Numbered from the stretch's first letter, positions 47,450-57,363 are shown. The stretch: 64,000 bases of DNA from Agrobacterium rosae (GCF_002915175.1 NZ_NXEJ01000005.1:124001-188000); one strand, 5' to 3'. Notes: a model not told the origin generated them from the sequence alone. Made by a program: numbers and translations.

Positions 47450-48520
47450 TCACTGCGGCATAAGAATTTGCATCTTCACTTCGCCAGCGGGGGCGGATGC
47501 TGCGAGATCGAACGCCTTGATGCTGTCTTCGAAATCGAAGGTGCGGGTGATCAGCGGCGCGACATCGATGGCACCGGATGCCAGCATATCGACGCAGCGG
47601 CCAAACACGTTCGCGTAACGGAAAACGTGCTCAACGCGGGCCTCACGGATTTGCGCCGCCACCACGTCATAGGCCACCAGCTTCGTCGGCATACCGACGA
47701 AAACCACCGTTCCCGCTGGCCGCAACGGCTCGAACACGTGGGTAATCGCAGCTTCCGCACCGGAGCATTCGAAAATCACATCGGCTCCCCAGCCAGCTGT
47801 GGAATTCAGCACTTGCTCGGCGAGGTTCTGCTCACGCACATTGACGGTTTCGACAGGGCCAAGACCCCGTGCCATGTCCAGCTTCACCGGGTCGACATCC
47901 GAAACGATAACACGCGCGCAACCGGCGGCAAGCGCCGCCAGCACCGTGACGAGACCAATCGGGCCCGCGCCGATAACGACAGCGCTATCGCCCGGCTTGA
48001 CCTTGGCCTGTGTCGCCGCCTGCACGCCAACGGCCAGCGGCTCCACCATCGCCCCCGCGGCAAAGGACACATTGTCAGGCAGCTTGAACGTGTAGGCGGC
48101 TGGATGCACCACAGATGCGCGCAGCACGCCGTGGATGGGAGGCGTCGCCCAGAAACGCACGGCAGGATCGAGATTATAGTGGCCGATGCGGCTTGCGCGG
48201 CTGATCGGGTCCGGGATCCCCGGCTCCATGCACACACGGTCGCCCACCGACAGGTTCGTTACGCCGGAGCCGACCTCGGTCACGGTACCGGAAGCCTCAT
48301 GGCCCAGAATCATCGGCTCGCGCACCACGAAATTGCCGATGGCACCGTGAGTGTAATAATGCACGTCGCTGCCACAAATACCGACGGTGCGGATGGCGAT
48401 GCGCACATCATGCGGGCCGACCTGTTCGTCCAGCGGAAACGGCCGCAGCGATAGTTTTCCCAGTTCCTCCAGAACGAGCGCGCGCTCTTCACCCGTTACG
48501 GATATTCCTTGCGACTGCAT
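47450..48520 (-). CDS. Zinc-type polyol/alcohol dehydrogenase (xylitol or sorbitol type)
   Basis: A medium-chain dehydrogenase of 356 aa. Catalytic zinc ligands are present: Cys in [11 protein letters not shown], His-Glu in [10 protein letters not shown], and Glu in [10 protein letters not shown]. The NAD site is [11 protein letters not shown]. The loop that holds the structural zinc in alcohol dehydrogenases has no cysteines here ([13 protein letters not shown]), as in some xylitol dehydrogenases. ATG 48520 has a strong GAGGAGG site; the frame is open earlier. It lies 100 bases upstream of the isomerase gene in the same direction, giving a three-gene catabolic set. Confidence 0.9.
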   Translation of the reverse strand: MQSQGISVTGEERALVLEELGKLSLRPFPLDEQVGPHDVRIAIRTVGICGSDVHYYTHGAIGNFVVREPMILGHEASGTVTEVGSGVTNLSVGDRVCMEPGIPDPISRASRIGHYNLDPAVRFWATPPIHGVLRASVVHPAAYTFKLPDNVSFAAGAMVEPLAVGVQAATQAKVKPGDSAVVIGAGPIGLVTVLAALAAGCARVIVSDVDPVKLDMARGLGPVETVNVREQNLAEQVLNSTAGWGADVIFECSGAEAAITHVFEPLRPAGTVVFVGMPTKLVAYDVVAAQIREARVEHVFRYANVFGRCVDMLASGAIDVAPLITRTFDFEDSIKAFDLAASAPAGEVKMQILMPQ

Positions 48521-48654
48521 GCGGTCCTCCTCGACCATGAACGATGCGTTTGCGATAACAAAACCGGGAACAGCGTTAATAAGCAAGGTCGAAAAGAAAC
48601 TTTTCCCGCTCCAACCGGTTTGCCTGACTTGGACATCAACCGGGAGAATGAGAC

Positions 48655-49347
48655 ATGTTAATGACCAGACGCGCCGTCATGGCCGCCACTGCCGCTACGG
48701 CGGCGGCAGCGACGCTTTCCGCGCCATCGATTGCCCAGGCAGCACTTCCTTTCAAACAACCCGCTTTGCCCTTCAAAGAGGATGCGCTGGCCCCTCATAT
48801 CTCCGCCAAAACAGTTGGCCTGCACTACGGCAAGCACCATAAGGCCTATTTCGACAAGCTGAACACGCTGGCCAAAGGCACCCCTTACGCCGACATGGAG
48901 TTGGAAGAGATCGTCAAGGCTTCTGCTGGCAAAACGGCCGACAAGAAGATTTTCAACAACGCAGCCCAGGCTTGGAACCACGTAGTCTACTGGGAGCAGT
49001 TCACGCCTGGCGGCCCGAAACGTCCGGAAGGCAAAGTCGCGGAAGAACTGAACGCCAGCTTCGGTGACTACGGCAAATTCATCGAAAAGGCGGTCGCGAC
49101 GTCTGACGAAGTCTTCGGCACAGGCTGGGTTTGGCTGACGCGTGACGACCAGAACAAGCTCGCTCTCTTCGGCTATGAAGATGGCAACAACCCCGTGGCT
49201 GTTGGCCGCCCCGCCTATCTGGGCATCGATATCTGGGAACACGCCTATTACGTCGATTACGAAAACCGCAAGCCTGAGCATATCAAGGTGGTTCTCGAAA
49301 ACCTCGTGAACTGGCGTGTGGTGGGTGATAAGATCACCAAAGCTTGA
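48655..49347 (+). CDS. sodB: Exported iron superoxide dismutase
   Basis: A 230-residue Fe/Mn-type superoxide dismutase with an added leader. The leader [20 protein letters not shown] has twin arginines and would send the protein to the periplasm, probably by Tat. Metal ligands are His in [11 protein letters not shown], His in [11 protein letters not shown], and Asp/His in [12 protein letters not shown]. Gln in NNAAQ indicates the iron form. It stands alone, with a terminator after it. A. tumefaciens has several iron SODs, one of them periplasmic as I recall; which one this is I cannot say. Confidence 0.92.
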   Translation: MLMTRRAVMAATAATAAAATLSAPSIAQAALPFKQPALPFKEDALAPHISAKTVGLHYGKHHKAYFDKLNTLAKGTPYADMELEEIVKASAGKTADKKIFNNAAQAWNHVVYWEQFTPGGPKRPEGKVAEELNASFGDYGKFIEKAVATSDEVFGTGWVWLTRDDQNKLALFGYEDGNNPVAVGRPAYLGIDIWEHAYYVDYENRKPEHIKVVLENLVNWRVVGDKITKA

Positions 49348-49368
49348 ATATTCGCTCTATTCGTTGTG

Positions 49369-49394
49369 AACGCCCCGACAAGCTCGGGGCGTTT
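49369..49394 (+). terminator. Terminator of the superoxide dismutase gene
   Basis: A 10-base perfect stem, AACGCCCCGA / TCGGGGCGTT, with a short loop and a TTTT end, 22 bases after the stop. Confidence 0.88.
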
Positions 49395-49545
49395 TGCGTT
49401 TATCACAATGGTTTCCGACAAAAAGACAGTGGTTATTTCCTGTCCTGCACGACAAATGATTCTAAACACTAAGCCTAAATTAGCATCAAACTCGCGGAAA
49501 GTTGAACTTTTGGTCAAAAACCACTGAATTCGCTTTGGATGCCCG

Positions 49546-49573
49546 CTTGAGTATGTGCAAAGATTCTTATAAC
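49546..49573 (+). promoter_or_regulatory. Probable promoter of the second dipeptide transporter operon
   Basis: CTTGAG at 49546-49551 and TATAAC at 49568-49573 are spaced 16 bases and lie about 60 bases before the binding-protein ATG. They fit the rhizobial housekeeping pattern only in part. Confidence 0.4.
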
Positions 49574-49632
49574 CACGTTGCATCGGTAGTCGCAGAATAA
49601 GCGGGCCGGAGACAAAAATTGGGAGCTCAATC

Positions 49633-51231
49633 ATGAGATATAAACTTGGCCTAATCGCCGCAGCGCTGCTTTCGGCGACGTGCTTTGCACCTGCGGCAAG
49701 CGCAAAAACCTTCGTATACTGCTCTGAAGGTTCACCGGAAGGTTTCGACCCCGGTCTCTACACCGCCGGCACCACTTTCGATGCCTCGGCACACACCGTT
49801 TACAGCCGCCTGCTGGAATTCGAACCCGGCACAACCAAGCCAGTTGCTGGTCTTGCCGAGAGCTGGGAAGTATCGGAAAACGGCACGGTCTACACGTTCA
49901 AGCTTCGCAAGGGCGTAAAATTCCAGACCACAGAATTCTTCACGCCAACCCGTGAACTCAATGCAGATGACGTCGTTCTGTCCATCGAGCGTCAGATCAA
50001 GACCGACAACCCATGGCACCAGTATGTACCAGGCACGTCCTGGGAATATGCCGAAGGCATGGGCTTCCCCAAGCTGATCAAGTCTGTCGAAAAAGTCGAC
50101 GACATGACGGTCAAGTTTACTCTGAACCGTCCTGAAGCACCTTTCCTCGCCAACCTTGCCATGCCGTTCGCTTCGATTATTTCGAAGGAATACACAGACA
50201 AGCTGGCTGCTGAAGGCAAGCAGGCACAGTTGAACCAGATGCCAGTTGGCACTGGTCCATTCGCTTTCGTTGGTTACCAGCAGGATGCCGTCATCCGCTA
50301 CAAGGCCAACAAGGAATATTGGGGCGGCGCGCCAAAGATCGATGATCTCGTTTTCGCGATCACCACCGATGCCGCCGTTCGCTTCCAGAAGCTGAAGGCT
50401 GGCGAATGCCACCTGATGCCTTACCCGAACGCTGCCGACGTTTCTTCCATGAAGAAAGACCCGACCCTGACGGTTCTGGAGCAGGAAGGCCTCAACGTTG
50501 CCTACCTCGCCTACAACACCACGCAGGCTCCTTTCGACAAGCCGGAAGTCCGCAAGGCGCTGAACAAGGCCATCAACAAGAAGGCCATCGTTGACGCCGT
50601 GTTCCAGGGCATGGCAACACCTGCCAAGAACCCGCTGCCACCGACAATGTGGTCCTACAACGACAAGGTCGAAGACGACACCTACGATCTGGAAGCAGCC
50701 AAGAAGATGCTGACAGACGCAGGCGTCAAGGACCTATCGATGAAGGTATGGGCGATGCCGGTTTCGCGTCCATACATGCTCAACGCCCGCCGCGCTGCAG
50801 AAGTCATCCAGGATGATTTCGCCAAGATCGGCGTAAAGGTTGAGATCGTTTCCTATGAATGGGCCGAATATCTGGACCGTTCGAAGGCAAAGGACCGTGA
50901 CGGTGCCGTGTTCCTCGGCTGGACCGGTGACAATGGTGATCCGGACAACTTCCTCGACACGCTGCTCGGTTGCGATGCCGTTGGCGGCAACAACCGCGCT
51001 CAGTGGTGCGACAAGGACTTCGACGCTCTCGTGAAGAAGGCCAAGATCACCACCGATCAGGCAGAACGCACCAAGCTTTACGAAGAAGCACAGGTCGTCT
51101 TCAAGAAGCAGGCACCTTGGGCCACCATCGACCACTCCCTGTCCGTCGTTCCGATGCGCAAGGAAGTCACTGGTTTTGTCCAGAGCCCGCTGGGTGACTT
51201 TACCTTCGAAAACGTAGATATCGCCGAGTAA
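49633..51231 (+). CDS. dppA: Dipeptide-type ABC transporter substrate-binding protein
   Basis: A family 5 periplasmic binding protein of 532 aa. A Sec signal peptide (LGLIAAALLSATCFAPAASA) leads to KTFVYCSEGSPEGFDPGLYTAG, the DppA-type N-terminus. LAESWEVSENGTVYTFKLRKGV and QMPVGTGPFAFVGYQQD are also DppA-like. It resembles E. coli DppA more closely than the 38358 product, so dipeptides (and possibly haem or aminolevulinate) are the likely ligands. It is the first gene of a five-gene operon and is separated from the rest by a stem-loop. Confidence 0.92.
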   Translation: MRYKLGLIAAALLSATCFAPAASAKTFVYCSEGSPEGFDPGLYTAGTTFDASAHTVYSRLLEFEPGTTKPVAGLAESWEVSENGTVYTFKLRKGVKFQTTEFFTPTRELNADDVVLSIERQIKTDNPWHQYVPGTSWEYAEGMGFPKLIKSVEKVDDMTVKFTLNRPEAPFLANLAMPFASIISKEYTDKLAAEGKQAQLNQMPVGTGPFAFVGYQQDAVIRYKANKEYWGGAPKIDDLVFAITTDAAVRFQKLKAGECHLMPYPNAADVSSMKKDPTLTVLEQEGLNVAYLAYNTTQAPFDKPEVRKALNKAINKKAIVDAVFQGMATPAKNPLPPTMWSYNDKVEDDTYDLEAAKKMLTDAGVKDLSMKVWAMPVSRPYMLNARRAAEVIQDDFAKIGVKVEIVSYEWAEYLDRSKAKDRDGAVFLGWTGDNGDPDNFLDTLLGCDAVGGNNRAQWCDKDFDALVKKAKITTDQAERTKLYEEAQVVFKKQAPWATIDHSLSVVPMRKEVTGFVQSPLGDFTFENVDIAE

Positions 51232-51250
51232 TATTCGACGCATCTGAAAA

Positions 51251-51281
51251 TGCCGCGTGTCTTGTCTCAAGGCGCGCGGCA
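51251..51281 (+). other. Stem-loop between dppA and dppB
   Basis: A 14-base stem, TGCCGCGTGTCTTG / CAAGGCGCGCGGCA, with two G-U pairs and a 3-base loop lies 20 bases after the dppA stop. No T-tract follows, so it is more likely a barrier to 3' exonucleases that raises dppA levels, or a partial attenuator, than a full terminator. Confidence 0.7.
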
Positions 51282-51379
51282 CTTGCGTTCTGAAGCATCT
51301 CTAAACAACAAAGAAGCAGACCGAAAAGGTCGCTACTACCAGCGCATAGGTTCCTCAAGGAACAGATCGAAGGTTTCTC

Positions 51380-52384
51380 ATGATTGGCTTTCTCGTGCGG
51401 CGCATCGCCGTGCTCATCCCGACCTTCATCGGGGTTTCTATTATCGCGTTCCTGTTCATCCGTCTTTTGCCGGGAGATCCGGTCGCCCTCCTGTCGGGTG
51501 AGCGCGTGATGTCGCCGGAGCGGCATGCGCAAATCAGCGCGGCTCTCGGCATGGACCGACCCATGATCATCCAGTATCTGGATTATCTCAAGGGCATCGT
51601 CATGGGCGATTTCGGCACGTCCATCGTGTCCAAGACGCCTATCCTCACGCAGTTCAAGGCGCTGTTTCCCGCAACCGTGGAACTGTCCTTCTGCGCCATG
51701 CTCATCGCTATCGCCATCGGCATTCCAGCTGGCATCATCGCCGCCATCAAGCGCGGATCGGCTTTCGATCAGGGCCTAATGGGCGTCGCACTTGTCGGTT
51801 ATTCCATGCCGATCTTCTGGTGGGGACTGCTGCTCATCATCTTGTTTTCCGGCATCCTGCAATGGACACCGGTATCTGGCCGGATCTCGCTGATGTTCTA
51901 CTTCCCGCCTGTCACCGGCTTTATGCTGATCGACTCGCTGCTGTCTGGACAAAAGGGCGCGTTCTCTTCGGCGCTCAGCCACCTCATCCTGCCGTCGATC
52001 GTGCTGGCCACCATTCCGCTGGCCGTCATTGCGCGCCAAACGCGGTCAGCCATGCTGGAAGTGCTTTCGGAAGATTACGTCCGCACCGCCCGCGCCAAGG
52101 GTCTTGCCCCCTTCCGCGTCATCGGCATCCATGCGCTGCGCAATGCCATGATCCCTGTCATCACCACCATTGGTCTTCAGGTCGGCGTCATGCTGGCCGG
52201 TGCCATCCTCACCGAAACGATCTTCTCCTGGCCGGGCATCGGCAAGTGGATGGTCGATTCCGTCTTCCGCCGCGATTACCCTGTCATTCAGGGTGGTCTC
52301 CTGCTGATTGCGGGCATCATCATGGTCGTCAACCTCATCGTTGATCTCCTATATGGCCTCATCAATCCGCGCATCCGGCATTAA
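51380..52384 (+). CDS. dppB: Dipeptide ABC transporter permease
   Basis: A B-type permease of 334 aa. MIGFLVRRIAVLIPTFIGVS, FIRLLPGDPVALLSG, QYLDYLKGIVMGDFGTS and the coupling loop ARAKGLAPFRVIGIHALRNAMIP are all DppB hallmarks. It lies 148 bases downstream of dppA past the stem-loop and 16 bases before dppC. Confidence 0.93.
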   Translation: MIGFLVRRIAVLIPTFIGVSIIAFLFIRLLPGDPVALLSGERVMSPERHAQISAALGMDRPMIIQYLDYLKGIVMGDFGTSIVSKTPILTQFKALFPATVELSFCAMLIAIAIGIPAGIIAAIKRGSAFDQGLMGVALVGYSMPIFWWGLLLIILFSGILQWTPVSGRISLMFYFPPVTGFMLIDSLLSGQKGAFSSALSHLILPSIVLATIPLAVIARQTRSAMLEVLSEDYVRTARAKGLAPFRVIGIHALRNAMIPVITTIGLQVGVMLAGAILTETIFSWPGIGKWMVDSVFRRDYPVIQGGLLLIAGIIMVVNLIVDLLYGLINPRIRH

Positions 52385-52400
52385 AGAAGAGGATCGTTTC

Positions 52401-53318
52401 ATGGCCGATACCGCCATTACAAAAACAGCCGAGCCGGTTTCCTCCTCCGCCATGCGCAAGCAGATGCTGAAGGAATTCTGGTTCTATTTTTCGGAAAACA
52501 AGGGTGCCGTCATCGGGCTCTATGTTTTTATCGCCCTGGTGATCGTCGCCGTCTTCGCGCCTGTCATCGCTCCGCATTCACCGTTCCAGCAATATCGTGA
52601 TGTCGTGCTGCTTCCACCCTTCTGGATGGAAGGTGGCAACACCTCTTACCTGCTGGGAACGGACCCGGTTGGCCGCGATATTCTGTCCCGCCTGATTTAC
52701 GGCGCGCAATATTCGCTGTTCATCGGTGTCTTCGTGACCACGCTTTCGCTGACGACCGGCATTCTGATCGGCGTCATCGCCGGTTATTACCGCGGTTGGC
52801 TGGACACGATGATCATGCGTCTCATGGACATCATCCTCGCTTTCCCATCGCTGCTTCTGGCATTGGTGCTGGTTGCCATTCTCGGCCCCAGCCTGACCAA
52901 CGGCATGATTGCGATTGCGCTGGTCTTGCAGCCGCATTTCGTGCGTCTCACCCGCGCCGCCGTCATGGCCGAAAAGAGCAAAGATTACGTCACCGCCTCG
53001 CGTCTGGCCGGTGCCGGACCAATGCGTCTAATGTTTAAGACGATCCTGCCCAACTGCACGGCTCCGCTCATCGTTCAGGCGACTTTGTCCTTCTCCAATG
53101 CCATTCTCGATGCCGCAGCACTCGGCTTTCTTGGCATGGGCGCACAGCCACCGGCACCAGAATGGGGCACCATGCTAGCCGAAGCGCGTGAATTCATTCT
53201 GCGCGCCTGGTGGGTCGTCACTTTCCCCGGTCTTGCCATCCTCATTACTGTTCTCGCCATCAACCTGATGGGCGACGGTCTGCGCGATGCCCTCGACCCG
53301 AAACTGAAGAGGTCCTGA
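52401..53318 (+). CDS. dppC: Dipeptide ABC transporter permease
   Basis: A C-type permease of 305 aa. It has an anchor helix (AVIGLYVFIALVIVAVFAPVIA), LLGTDPVGRDILSRLIYGAQY, the coupling loop SRLAGAGPMRLMFKTILPN, and the ending NLMGDGLRDALDPKLK. The open frame reaches back to TTG 52308 inside dppB, but ATG 52401 with GAAGAGG upstream is preferred. Confidence 0.93.
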   Translation: MADTAITKTAEPVSSSAMRKQMLKEFWFYFSENKGAVIGLYVFIALVIVAVFAPVIAPHSPFQQYRDVVLLPPFWMEGGNTSYLLGTDPVGRDILSRLIYGAQYSLFIGVFVTTLSLTTGILIGVIAGYYRGWLDTMIMRLMDIILAFPSLLLALVLVAILGPSLTNGMIAIALVLQPHFVRLTRAAVMAEKSKDYVTASRLAGAGPMRLMFKTILPNCTAPLIVQATLSFSNAILDAAALGFLGMGAQPPAPEWGTMLAEAREFILRAWWVVTFPGLAILITVLAINLMGDGLRDALDPKLKRS

Positions 53319-53319
53319 T

Positions 53320-54174
53320 ATGGCACTTCTGCAAATCGATAATCTCACCGTCGAATTCGAAACGGCCAGCGGCTGGTTTCGCGCCGTAGACGGCGTTTCC
53401 GTCTCGGTCGAACAGCGTGAAGTTCTGGCCATCGTCGGAGAATCCGGCTCGGGCAAATCGGTCTCGATGCTCGCAGTCATGGGTCTTCTGCCCTGGACAG
53501 CCCGCATCACCGCCGACCGTATGCTGTTTCAGGGCAAGGATATCCAGCAGCTCAGCGCGTCCGAGCGACGCAAGCTGATCGGCAAGGATATCGCCATGAT
53601 CTTCCAGGAACCGGTGGCAAGCCTCAACCCTTGCTTCACGGTCGGCTTCCAGCTCGAGGAAGTCCTGCGTATCCACATGGGCATGGACAAGAAGACGCGC
53701 CACGCCCGCGCCATCGAGCTATTCAACCTCGTCGGTCTGCCGGACCCGGAAGAGCGCTTGAAGCACTTCCCGCATCAAATGTCCGGTGGCCAGTGCCAGC
53801 GCGTGATGATCGCCATCGCGATTGCCTGCAACCCGAAACTTCTCATCGCCGACGAGCCGACAACAGCGCTCGACGTGACGATCCAGAAGCAGATCCTCGA
53901 TCTCCTGATGAAGCTTCAGGCCGAAACCGGCATGGGCCTCATCATGATCACCCACGACATGGGTGTTGTGGCTGAAACGGCGGACCGCGTGATTGTGCAA
54001 TACAAGGGTAAAAAAATGGAGGAGGCAGACGTGCTCTCCCTGTTCGAAAACCCCAAGAGCAACTACACCAAGGCGCTTCTGGCCGCCCTTCCTGAAAATG
54101 CGACGGGTGATCGCCTGACCACCGTGTCGCAATTCTTCGATGGTACGCCAGCAGCTGCGGGAGAACCGGCATGA
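53320..54174 (+). CDS. dppD: Dipeptide ABC transporter ATPase
   Basis: A D-type ATPase of 284 aa. Walker [23 protein letters not shown], signature [15 protein letters not shown], Walker [13 protein letters not shown] and switch ITHDM are seen. The signature has Cys where Arg is usual (SGGQCQRV), a mild variant. It starts one base after the dppC stop and overlaps dppF by four bases. Confidence 0.92.
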   Translation: MALLQIDNLTVEFETASGWFRAVDGVSVSVEQREVLAIVGESGSGKSVSMLAVMGLLPWTARITADRMLFQGKDIQQLSASERRKLIGKDIAMIFQEPVASLNPCFTVGFQLEEVLRIHMGMDKKTRHARAIELFNLVGLPDPEERLKHFPHQMSGGQCQRVMIAIAIACNPKLLIADEPTTALDVTIQKQILDLLMKLQAETGMGLIMITHDMGVVAETADRVIVQYKGKKMEEADVLSLFENPKSNYTKALLAALPENATGDRLTTVSQFFDGTPAAAGEPA

Positions 54175-55016
54175 CCGAAACCAAAAACATGCTCGAAATC
54201 CGCAATATGAAGCGTGATTATCATCTTCCGGGCGGCTTCATGAAGAAGGCCAAGACCATTCATGCGGTCAAGGGCGTGTCCTTTTCGCTCGAAACCGGCA
54301 AGACGCTGGCCATTGTCGGCGAAAGTGGTTGCGGCAAGTCTACGCTCGCCCGTATGTTGACTTTCATCGATGAACCGACATCCGGCGATCTTCTGATCGA
54401 CGGCCAGAAGGTCGATACGCGCCCCGGTCACCTAACATCCGAAATGCGCCAGAAGGTGCAGATCGTTTTTCAGAACCCCTACGGCTCGCTCAACCCACGC
54501 CAGAAGATCGGTGACGTCTTAGGCGAACCTCTGCTGATCAACACCAAGCTATCGGCCGCCGAACGTCGTGAAAAAGCCAATGACATGCTGGTGCGCGTCG
54601 GTCTGGGACCGGAACACTATAACCGCTACCCGCACATGTTCTCCGGCGGTCAGCGCCAGCGTATCGCCATTGCCCGTGCGCTGATGCTGAACCCGAAACT
54701 GCTGGTGCTGGACGAGCCTGTCTCGGCGCTCGATCTTTCGGTGCAGGCACAGGTGTTGAACCTGCTGTCCGACCTTCAGGACGAATTCGGCCTCACCTAC
54801 GTCTTCATTTCCCACGATCTGTCGGTGGTGAAATATATCGCAGACGAAGTGATGGTGATGTATTTCGGCGAAGCGGTGGAATATGGCACGCGCGAGGAGG
54901 TCTTCTCCAACCCGCAGCATTCCTACACGCGCTCGCTGTTTGCAGCGACACCCAAAGCAGATGTCGATTCCATCCGCGCGCGCGTTGCCGCCAAGGCTTT
55001 GGCGAAGGCCGGTTAA
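54171..55016 (+). CDS. dppF: Dipeptide ABC transporter ATPase
   Basis: An F-type ATPase of 281 aa. MKRDYHLPGGFMKKAKTIHA is a typical F-subunit start. Walker A GESGCGKST, QNPYGSLNPRQK, signature FSGGQRQRIAIARAL, Walker B LLVLDEPVSALD and switch ISHDL are present. It is the last gene of the operon; a hairpin follows. Confidence 0.92.
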   Translation: MTETKNMLEIRNMKRDYHLPGGFMKKAKTIHAVKGVSFSLETGKTLAIVGESGCGKSTLARMLTFIDEPTSGDLLIDGQKVDTRPGHLTSEMRQKVQIVFQNPYGSLNPRQKIGDVLGEPLLINTKLSAAERREKANDMLVRVGLGPEHYNRYPHMFSGGQRQRIAIARALMLNPKLLVLDEPVSALDLSVQAQVLNLLSDLQDEFGLTYVFISHDLSVVKYIADEVMVMYFGEAVEYGTREEVFSNPQHSYTRSLFAATPKADVDSIRARVAAKALAKAG

Positions 55017-55023
55017 GATGAAC

Positions 55024-55048
55024 GAGAGCCTGGCACAACCAGGCTCTC
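55024..55048 (+). terminator. Hairpin at the end of the dpp operon
   Basis: A perfect 10-base stem, GAGAGCCTGG / CCAGGCTCTC, with a 5-base loop, eight bases after the dppF stop. There is no clear T-run, so strength is uncertain. Confidence 0.65.
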
Positions 55049-55146
55049 ACTTCGCCTTTCAAACATGGTGATTTGAGTTAGGCTGCGTGGACGCAATGTC
55101 CCACAGCCGCCGCGCCAAATCCGATCATAATCCAGACGACCTCCAC

Positions 55147-56613
55147 TCAGAGGTCTTTGAGGCTCACCCCGCCGTTGAGGCTACCAATCAACGTCGCACT
55201 GGCGTCATTTGCGCCGACAACGGTGACGGGGATGTCGTGCTTGTGGAAACGATCCACGACTTTATCCAATGCGGTCACTGCGGTGATGTCCCAGAAATGG
55301 GCCTGCGAGACGTCGATCAGGACTGACATGCCATCGGCTTCTTCGATGTCAAACGCATCTACGAAGACGTCCGCCGACGCGAAGAAGACTTGGCCTGATA
55401 CCCGATACGTCAAACGGCGCGCGACGTCATTTCGCTCGGCATCGACCTGCAACAGTCGGGCAACCTTGAAGGTGAAAAACACACCGGAGAGAAGGACGCC
55501 TACTGTTACACCCAAGGCGAGATTAGCACTGAACACCGTTACGAGAACGGTTACAACCATCACCACACTCGACATTTTGGGGTGTACGACCAGCGTTTTC
55601 ACAGATGACCAATCGAACGTATCGATGGATACCATGACCATAATGGCAACCAATGCCGCAACGGGGACTTGAGAAACCCAAGGCTTCAAAAGGACCATCA
55701 GCACGAGCAGAAATGCGCCTGCGAATAGAGTGGAAAGGCGGCCGCGCCCGCCATATTTAACGTTGCTAACAGTCTGACCGATCATGCCGCACCCGGCTAT
55801 GCCGCCAAACAGGCTTGCGGCTGTGTTGGCCAAGCCAAGGCCTGTGCATTCGCGGTTCTTCGAGCTGGGCGTACCCGTCAGATCGTCGACGACGCTCGCC
55901 GTCATCATGGATTCGAGCAAGCCAACCATAGCAATGGCGAGTGCTGGCCCTGCAATGATTTTCAGAGTTTCCAAAATCAGTGGAACTGCTGGCCAACTGA
56001 AGATCGGAAGGCTGTCAGGCAATTTCCCCAGATCTGCGATTGTCATGACGGGAAGTTCCAACGACATGGATGCCGCCGTGAGAACGAGAATACAGATCAG
56101 CGGTGAAGGGATGGTCCTCGTCAGCCTGGGGACGAGATAAATGATGGCAAGGCCTGCTGCGAGCATGCCGTAAGCCAAGACGTCGCCGCCAATAATGTGC
56201 GGAAGTTGAGCCCCGAAAATAAGGATCGCCAGCGCGTTGACGAAGCCTGTACGGACAGATTTTGAAACAAACCGCATCAGAACACCGAGACGGAGCAGCC
56301 CGAACAGAATTTGCAGCACGCCCGCAAGCAAACCGGCGGCAAAGAGGTAAGCCAGCCCGTGTGCGTGAACCAAGGGTGCTGCGACCAGCGCCACTGAGCC
56401 GGCGGCGGCCGAGATCATGGCGGGGCGACCGCCAGTGAAAGCGATCACGATGCCAATGACGAAAGACGCAAACAGGCCGACCTGCGGATCGACACCGGCG
56501 ACGAAGGAAAAAGCGATGACTTCCGGTATCAGCGCGAAGGTCGCGACCGCTCCGGCAAGCATTTCTCGAGTTGGATTGGCAATCCAATCCCGGCGAATAG
56601 AGGTAAGTTGCAT
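55147..56613 (-). CDS. SulP-family anion transporter with STAS domain
   Basis: An inner-membrane transporter of 488 aa with ten or more helices. The SulP start is seen in ATFALIPEVIAFSFVAGVDP, followed by GGRPAMISAAAGSVALVAAPLV. A short STAS domain ends the protein (VFFASADVFVDAF, VLIDVSQAHFWDITAV). Family members carry sulfate, bicarbonate, nitrate or dicarboxylates. It converges on the dpp operon. No carbonic anhydrase or sulfate gene lies beside it to settle the substrate. Confidence 0.9.
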   Translation of the reverse strand: MQLTSIRRDWIANPTREMLAGAVATFALIPEVIAFSFVAGVDPQVGLFASFVIGIVIAFTGGRPAMISAAAGSVALVAAPLVHAHGLAYLFAAGLLAGVLQILFGLLRLGVLMRFVSKSVRTGFVNALAILIFGAQLPHIIGGDVLAYGMLAAGLAIIYLVPRLTRTIPSPLICILVLTAASMSLELPVMTIADLGKLPDSLPIFSWPAVPLILETLKIIAGPALAIAMVGLLESMMTASVVDDLTGTPSSKNRECTGLGLANTAASLFGGIAGCGMIGQTVSNVKYGGRGRLSTLFAGAFLLVLMVLLKPWVSQVPVAALVAIMVMVSIDTFDWSSVKTLVVHPKMSSVVMVVTVLVTVFSANLALGVTVGVLLSGVFFTFKVARLLQVDAERNDVARRLTYRVSGQVFFASADVFVDAFDIEEADGMSVLIDVSQAHFWDITAVTALDKVVDRFHKHDIPVTVVGANDASATLIGSLNGGVSLKDL

Positions 56614-56919
56614 ATGTTGAAGTCCCGCAAGGCATGCGAATGCGCTCTTAAGAGCGTTTCATTGAAAGGCATGCAGTTATTGCGTTGTCTGGCGGATCGG
56701 CGGCCAGAAGAGCCACCCGGAATCTCACCGGGTCCGTGGTGATACTCCTTAAATATCGAATAAATCTTGCGATGCAACACGTAATCGAGAGCGAATGGGG
56801 AGAACCAGAAAATGCGAGGGAAACTGCTATGTGGTTAAGAAAATTTTGGTGATACAAATGAAATAACGGCAAAAATGGGTGGGCCCTCCGGGAACCTCAA
56901 AAAATGCCTGCAGGAGGGA
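56614..56919. other. Divergent region between SulP and PAS genes
   Basis: No gene seen. A hairpin ACCCGG / CCGGGT (56715-56720 and 56728-56733) lies in the probable leader of the leftward SulP gene. An AT-rich stretch near 56820-56875 could hold the promoter of the rightward PAS gene. Confidence 0.4.
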
Positions 56920-57294
56920 ATGAAATTGACACATGGGGAGAACCCTGCCGACATCGACATGGAGGCAGGCATCTATACGTGGTCGCTTGCCGATGATCGG
57001 CTATACGGTGACACCGCGATTGCGGCACTGTTCGGGCTCGATCCTTTGCAAACAATCCGGGGTCTGCCACTCAGCAGCTACATTGATAGAGTGCATGTTA
57101 GCGACCAACCCCTGTTGACTGCTCTTATCGCAAAAGCAGTCCAAGACGGCCTGCCCTACAGCGCAGAATATCGTGTCAGAAACGCGCTGAACGAGTTCGA
57201 ATTTGTCATGGCTGTCGGTCGGTGTTTCCGTGACCCTGCCGGAAATCCATCGCTCTACTCAGGTATCATCTATCCTGTGAGAGGGCTTCAGTAG
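56920..57294 (+). CDS. Small single-domain PAS protein
   Basis: A soluble protein of about 124 aa made almost wholly of one PAS fold: GIYTWSLADDRLYGDTAIAALFGLD, then the PAS-core RVHVSDQPLLTALIAKAVQDG, YSAEYRVRN and FVMAVGRCFRDPAGNP. There is no output domain. ATG 56920 lies only two bases after AGGAGG, so TTG 56926 may be the true start; an ATG at 56875 is also in frame. It converges on the PAS-GGDEF gene. It might sense a ligand for that enzyme, which is inference. Confidence 0.75.
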   Translation: MKLTHGENPADIDMEAGIYTWSLADDRLYGDTAIAALFGLDPLQTIRGLPLSSYIDRVHVSDQPLLTALIAKAVQDGLPYSAEYRVRNALNEFEFVMAVGRCFRDPAGNPSLYSGIIYPVRGLQ

Positions 57295-57363
57295 CAGTTT
57301 CGGAAACGATAAAGCGCAGTTCCAATACTTATGGAATTAGCGTCTGGGGCTACGACAGCGGAG

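Noticed and set aside
45283-48454. Plus-strand frames opposite the Gfo/Idh and alcohol dehydrogenase genes
   Set aside because: Antisense to genes with clear catalytic motifs; compositions are typical of shadow frames.
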